64,000 bases of DNA from Synaphobranchus kaupii (taxonomy: Eukaryota; Chordata; Actinopteri; Anguilliformes; Synaphobranchidae): NCBI GenBank assembly GCA_029718625.1, contig CM056391.1, forward strand, positions 21,763,305 through 21,827,304, read 5' to 3'. Both the position numbers and the translations under genes were made by a program. Numbering within the stretch: position 1 is the stretch's first letter; the number at the start of each line of letters is the position of its first letter. The notes beneath the pieces are model-generated. The model did not search any database and was not told the origin of the DNA. It saw only the letters and a list, made by a program, of their open reading frames with translations. Shown here in pieces: positions 61,933 to 64,000 of this stretch.

Positions 61933-64000
61933 ATTTCCATCATACCTCTGTGTTGGCGGGTTCTTAATTAAAAATGCATAATGTTAATAATTTAAATTTT
62001 CCATGTTATATGTCTAGGTTTCTATTGAATTATTTTTTTTGCCTTTATGCAAATGACTCTCATGTCAGCTGTACATGTTCTTCCTTCTAACCCACAAAAG
62101 TCTGCTGCTTTTCTCTTATTTCTAACTCGGCTCTTATGCTACGCCAGGGCTATCAGTCTGTCAGTTTAATTATGTGGGGGTCTTTGACCCTCCAGTGAGG
62201 TTGTATTCTTTATCGTGTTAAATAAATTGTTACCTTTGTTAGAAGCATAGAGACGTTCTGTAATCATAACTGACTGTGAAGTGCAGAGGCCACTTGTCTG
62301 TGAGCAACATGGTGTCTGATGGGACAGATGTTCCAGCACTGCTGGTCCGATGCTACCACTGCTGTTCCCAGTATGGTACAGTCCATATGGCAGAAAGAGA
62401 GTGTAAAACAGAATACAACATAGCTGTATCCCCCAAAACAAGGCGCTTCTAAACCTAATCTCTTTGCTGAAATAGCATCAAACAATATTCCCATTACTGT
62501 GTTATATTTCCTCAGCCAAAGCCTACCAACATTAAAACGGACACGTATACCCACAGTGGAATCATTTTAAAACCACAGGCTACTAAGGTGAAAACTGGAG
62601 ATGCATGGTGATAAATTAGCTTTTGGCTTTCCTATATCCTTCCCAGAGGAGGATTTGCTTATGTTGATCCCGCCATCTCCGCTCCGCCGGGAGTCTCATT
62701 AACAACCACGGATGCCCTCTCAATACGGGACCATGCTCCCGGAAGAAGTGCTCTGACCCACGGCTCAGTATGCCCTGTGACTGCTCTCCTGAGACAATGC
62801 CTCTGGGAATGTAGCGCTCTGTTCCGTCTAAGAATTCCTGTTGGAATTCGAGAAAGGAAAAGAATCCCCAGATGCACAGGCCCTGGGATGATTCATTGTG
62901 AAGCCACGATTTTATCCGAGAATGCAGAATCCGTGGTGTGCTGACGTGTCATCATCTTCATCAACATATATGCTTTTTTTGTATTAGAAAAATGAAAATA
63001 TTGATTTTCTATCTCAGTCCACATCATGAGTTGCCAGTGGTGACTTTTGTTTTATCTCGTATGCAATATACATCTTTGTGTTTCTTTGGGATGAAAGGAT
63101 ATTTCAGCTTGGACGTAGACATTGTGGAACATTTATCTTGCTAAACTGGGACAATGGGGAGCATAAATACTGCTTCCTATTGACATACTGTCCTAGAACA
63201 CCAGCGGAAAATGAACAGGTACAATCCTGTTCGTTTTTCCTGACGGCCACTGTTCTTTTATGGACTATGAGCAGCTAAGCAATGGCTCTACCCAGCTTTT
63301 GAGTCTCACAGTGTCCAACCTTCGCATCCACTCTGCCAGATCCAATGTTTAAGAACCCTGGATTTCTGTCAACAGTATGCCATAGATTGAATTGGAACGA
63401 TTTACCCAAGAAATCCAGTTTACTCTTGTAATCCTCTATTGTGCTGTATATTCTGCAGGGTTTATAAATAGAACTGTATACGGTATAATAAATGTATTGC
63501 ATAAATTACGGAAAGGAAAGTAATATATACAATAGAATCAAGTGAGACCAGCTCCTGTGATCAGTGAAAGAGGAGATATTTCTGCCTTGAGTGTACTTAG
63601 CTGAGTGTACTTAGTACTTACAGTACTTAGCTGCGAAGCTGCTGACATCACAACAGGGTGCAGCCATTAGTTTGCTTGCTCCTCCATGGCTGTGTTTCGC
63701 TTACTGTCCCGTGTTGATTTCTCTTTTGTCTGTTGCAGTGTGTGAAAACTGTTCTGATTCTTTTTGTGTTATAACATACTGTTATGTGTACTTAAAACAG
63801 ACAGCAGGGGTATGGAGCTAATGAATACGAAGCTTTTTTTTAAATCTTTGATGTCCAAAAGGCCCGGTAAAAGTCATCACTATGATCAGAATGGTAATTA
63901 CATCCTGTAAATTAATATCCCAAACCACATCAAAGAATATGGATGCTACTGCACTGCATTGACTAGAAAGTGCAGTGCCGTGGAGGACGGTTTGTACACA
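61933..64000. other. right end of window, probably intronic
   Basis: Mostly unique AT-rich sequence. A phase-compatible open stretch at 62647-62940 and a short one at 63119-63218 were examined as possible exons and not accepted. Nothing else recognised. Confidence 0.4.

Noticed and set aside
63119..63218. Possible exon reading IFQLGRRHCGTFILLNWDNG before gtacaa
   Set aside because: The acceptor has no pyrimidine tract, the composition is unlike the linker, and no homology is seen.

Overview
The window is vertebrate nuclear DNA, almost certainly from a teleost fish. The case rests on long CA/GT and ATT microsatellites, many fish-type DNA transposons (several Tc1-like families, hAT and Harbinger-type elements), a Mermaid/DANA-type SINE, a 5S-rRNA-derived SINE and a gene with small exons in large repeat-filled introns. 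The repeat mix would suit an early-branching teleost such as an elopomorph, but that is a guess.

The one host gene I can support is the 5' part of an unc13 (Munc13) gene on the + strand. Ten coding segments, all GT-AG and all phase-compatible, run from an ATG at 28081 to a donor at 52493 and give 371 codons. Exons 1-5 encode a complete but diverged Munc13 C2A domain, the RIM-binding and homodimerising module of synaptic-vesicle priming factors. It aligns without gaps to Munc13-1/-2 through the first 35 residues and keeps Lys32. Exons 6-10 encode a Ser/Thr/Asp/Glu-rich, probably disordered linker that I cannot align to mammalian UNC13A or UNC13B. The C1, C2B, MUN and C2C parts must lie beyond 64000.

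Layout: 1-28080 is upstream non-coding DNA with microsatellites, small MITEs, a GC-rich possible promoter or untranslated exon near 8.5 kb, candidate regulatory blocks, a Tc1-like remnant (20.6 kb), a fold-back transposon disrupted by a Tc1-like element (21.5-25.0 kb) and hAT derivatives (25.5 and 26.9 kb). 28081-52492 is the unc13 exon region. Its introns carry a 735-bp hAT hairpin, two more hAT MITEs, a solo LTR, a tRNA-type SINE and three Tc1-like remnants. 52493-64000 is probably intron 10 and holds a 5S-type SINE, a Tc1-like element with a SINE inside it, a CpG-rich block that could be an alternative promoter, and a Harbinger-type element with a TA-flanked MITE inside it.

No complete intact transposase, CRISPR array, tRNA or full rRNA gene was seen. 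The strongest observations are the unc13 gene model and several transposon insertions dated relative to each other by exact target-site duplications.
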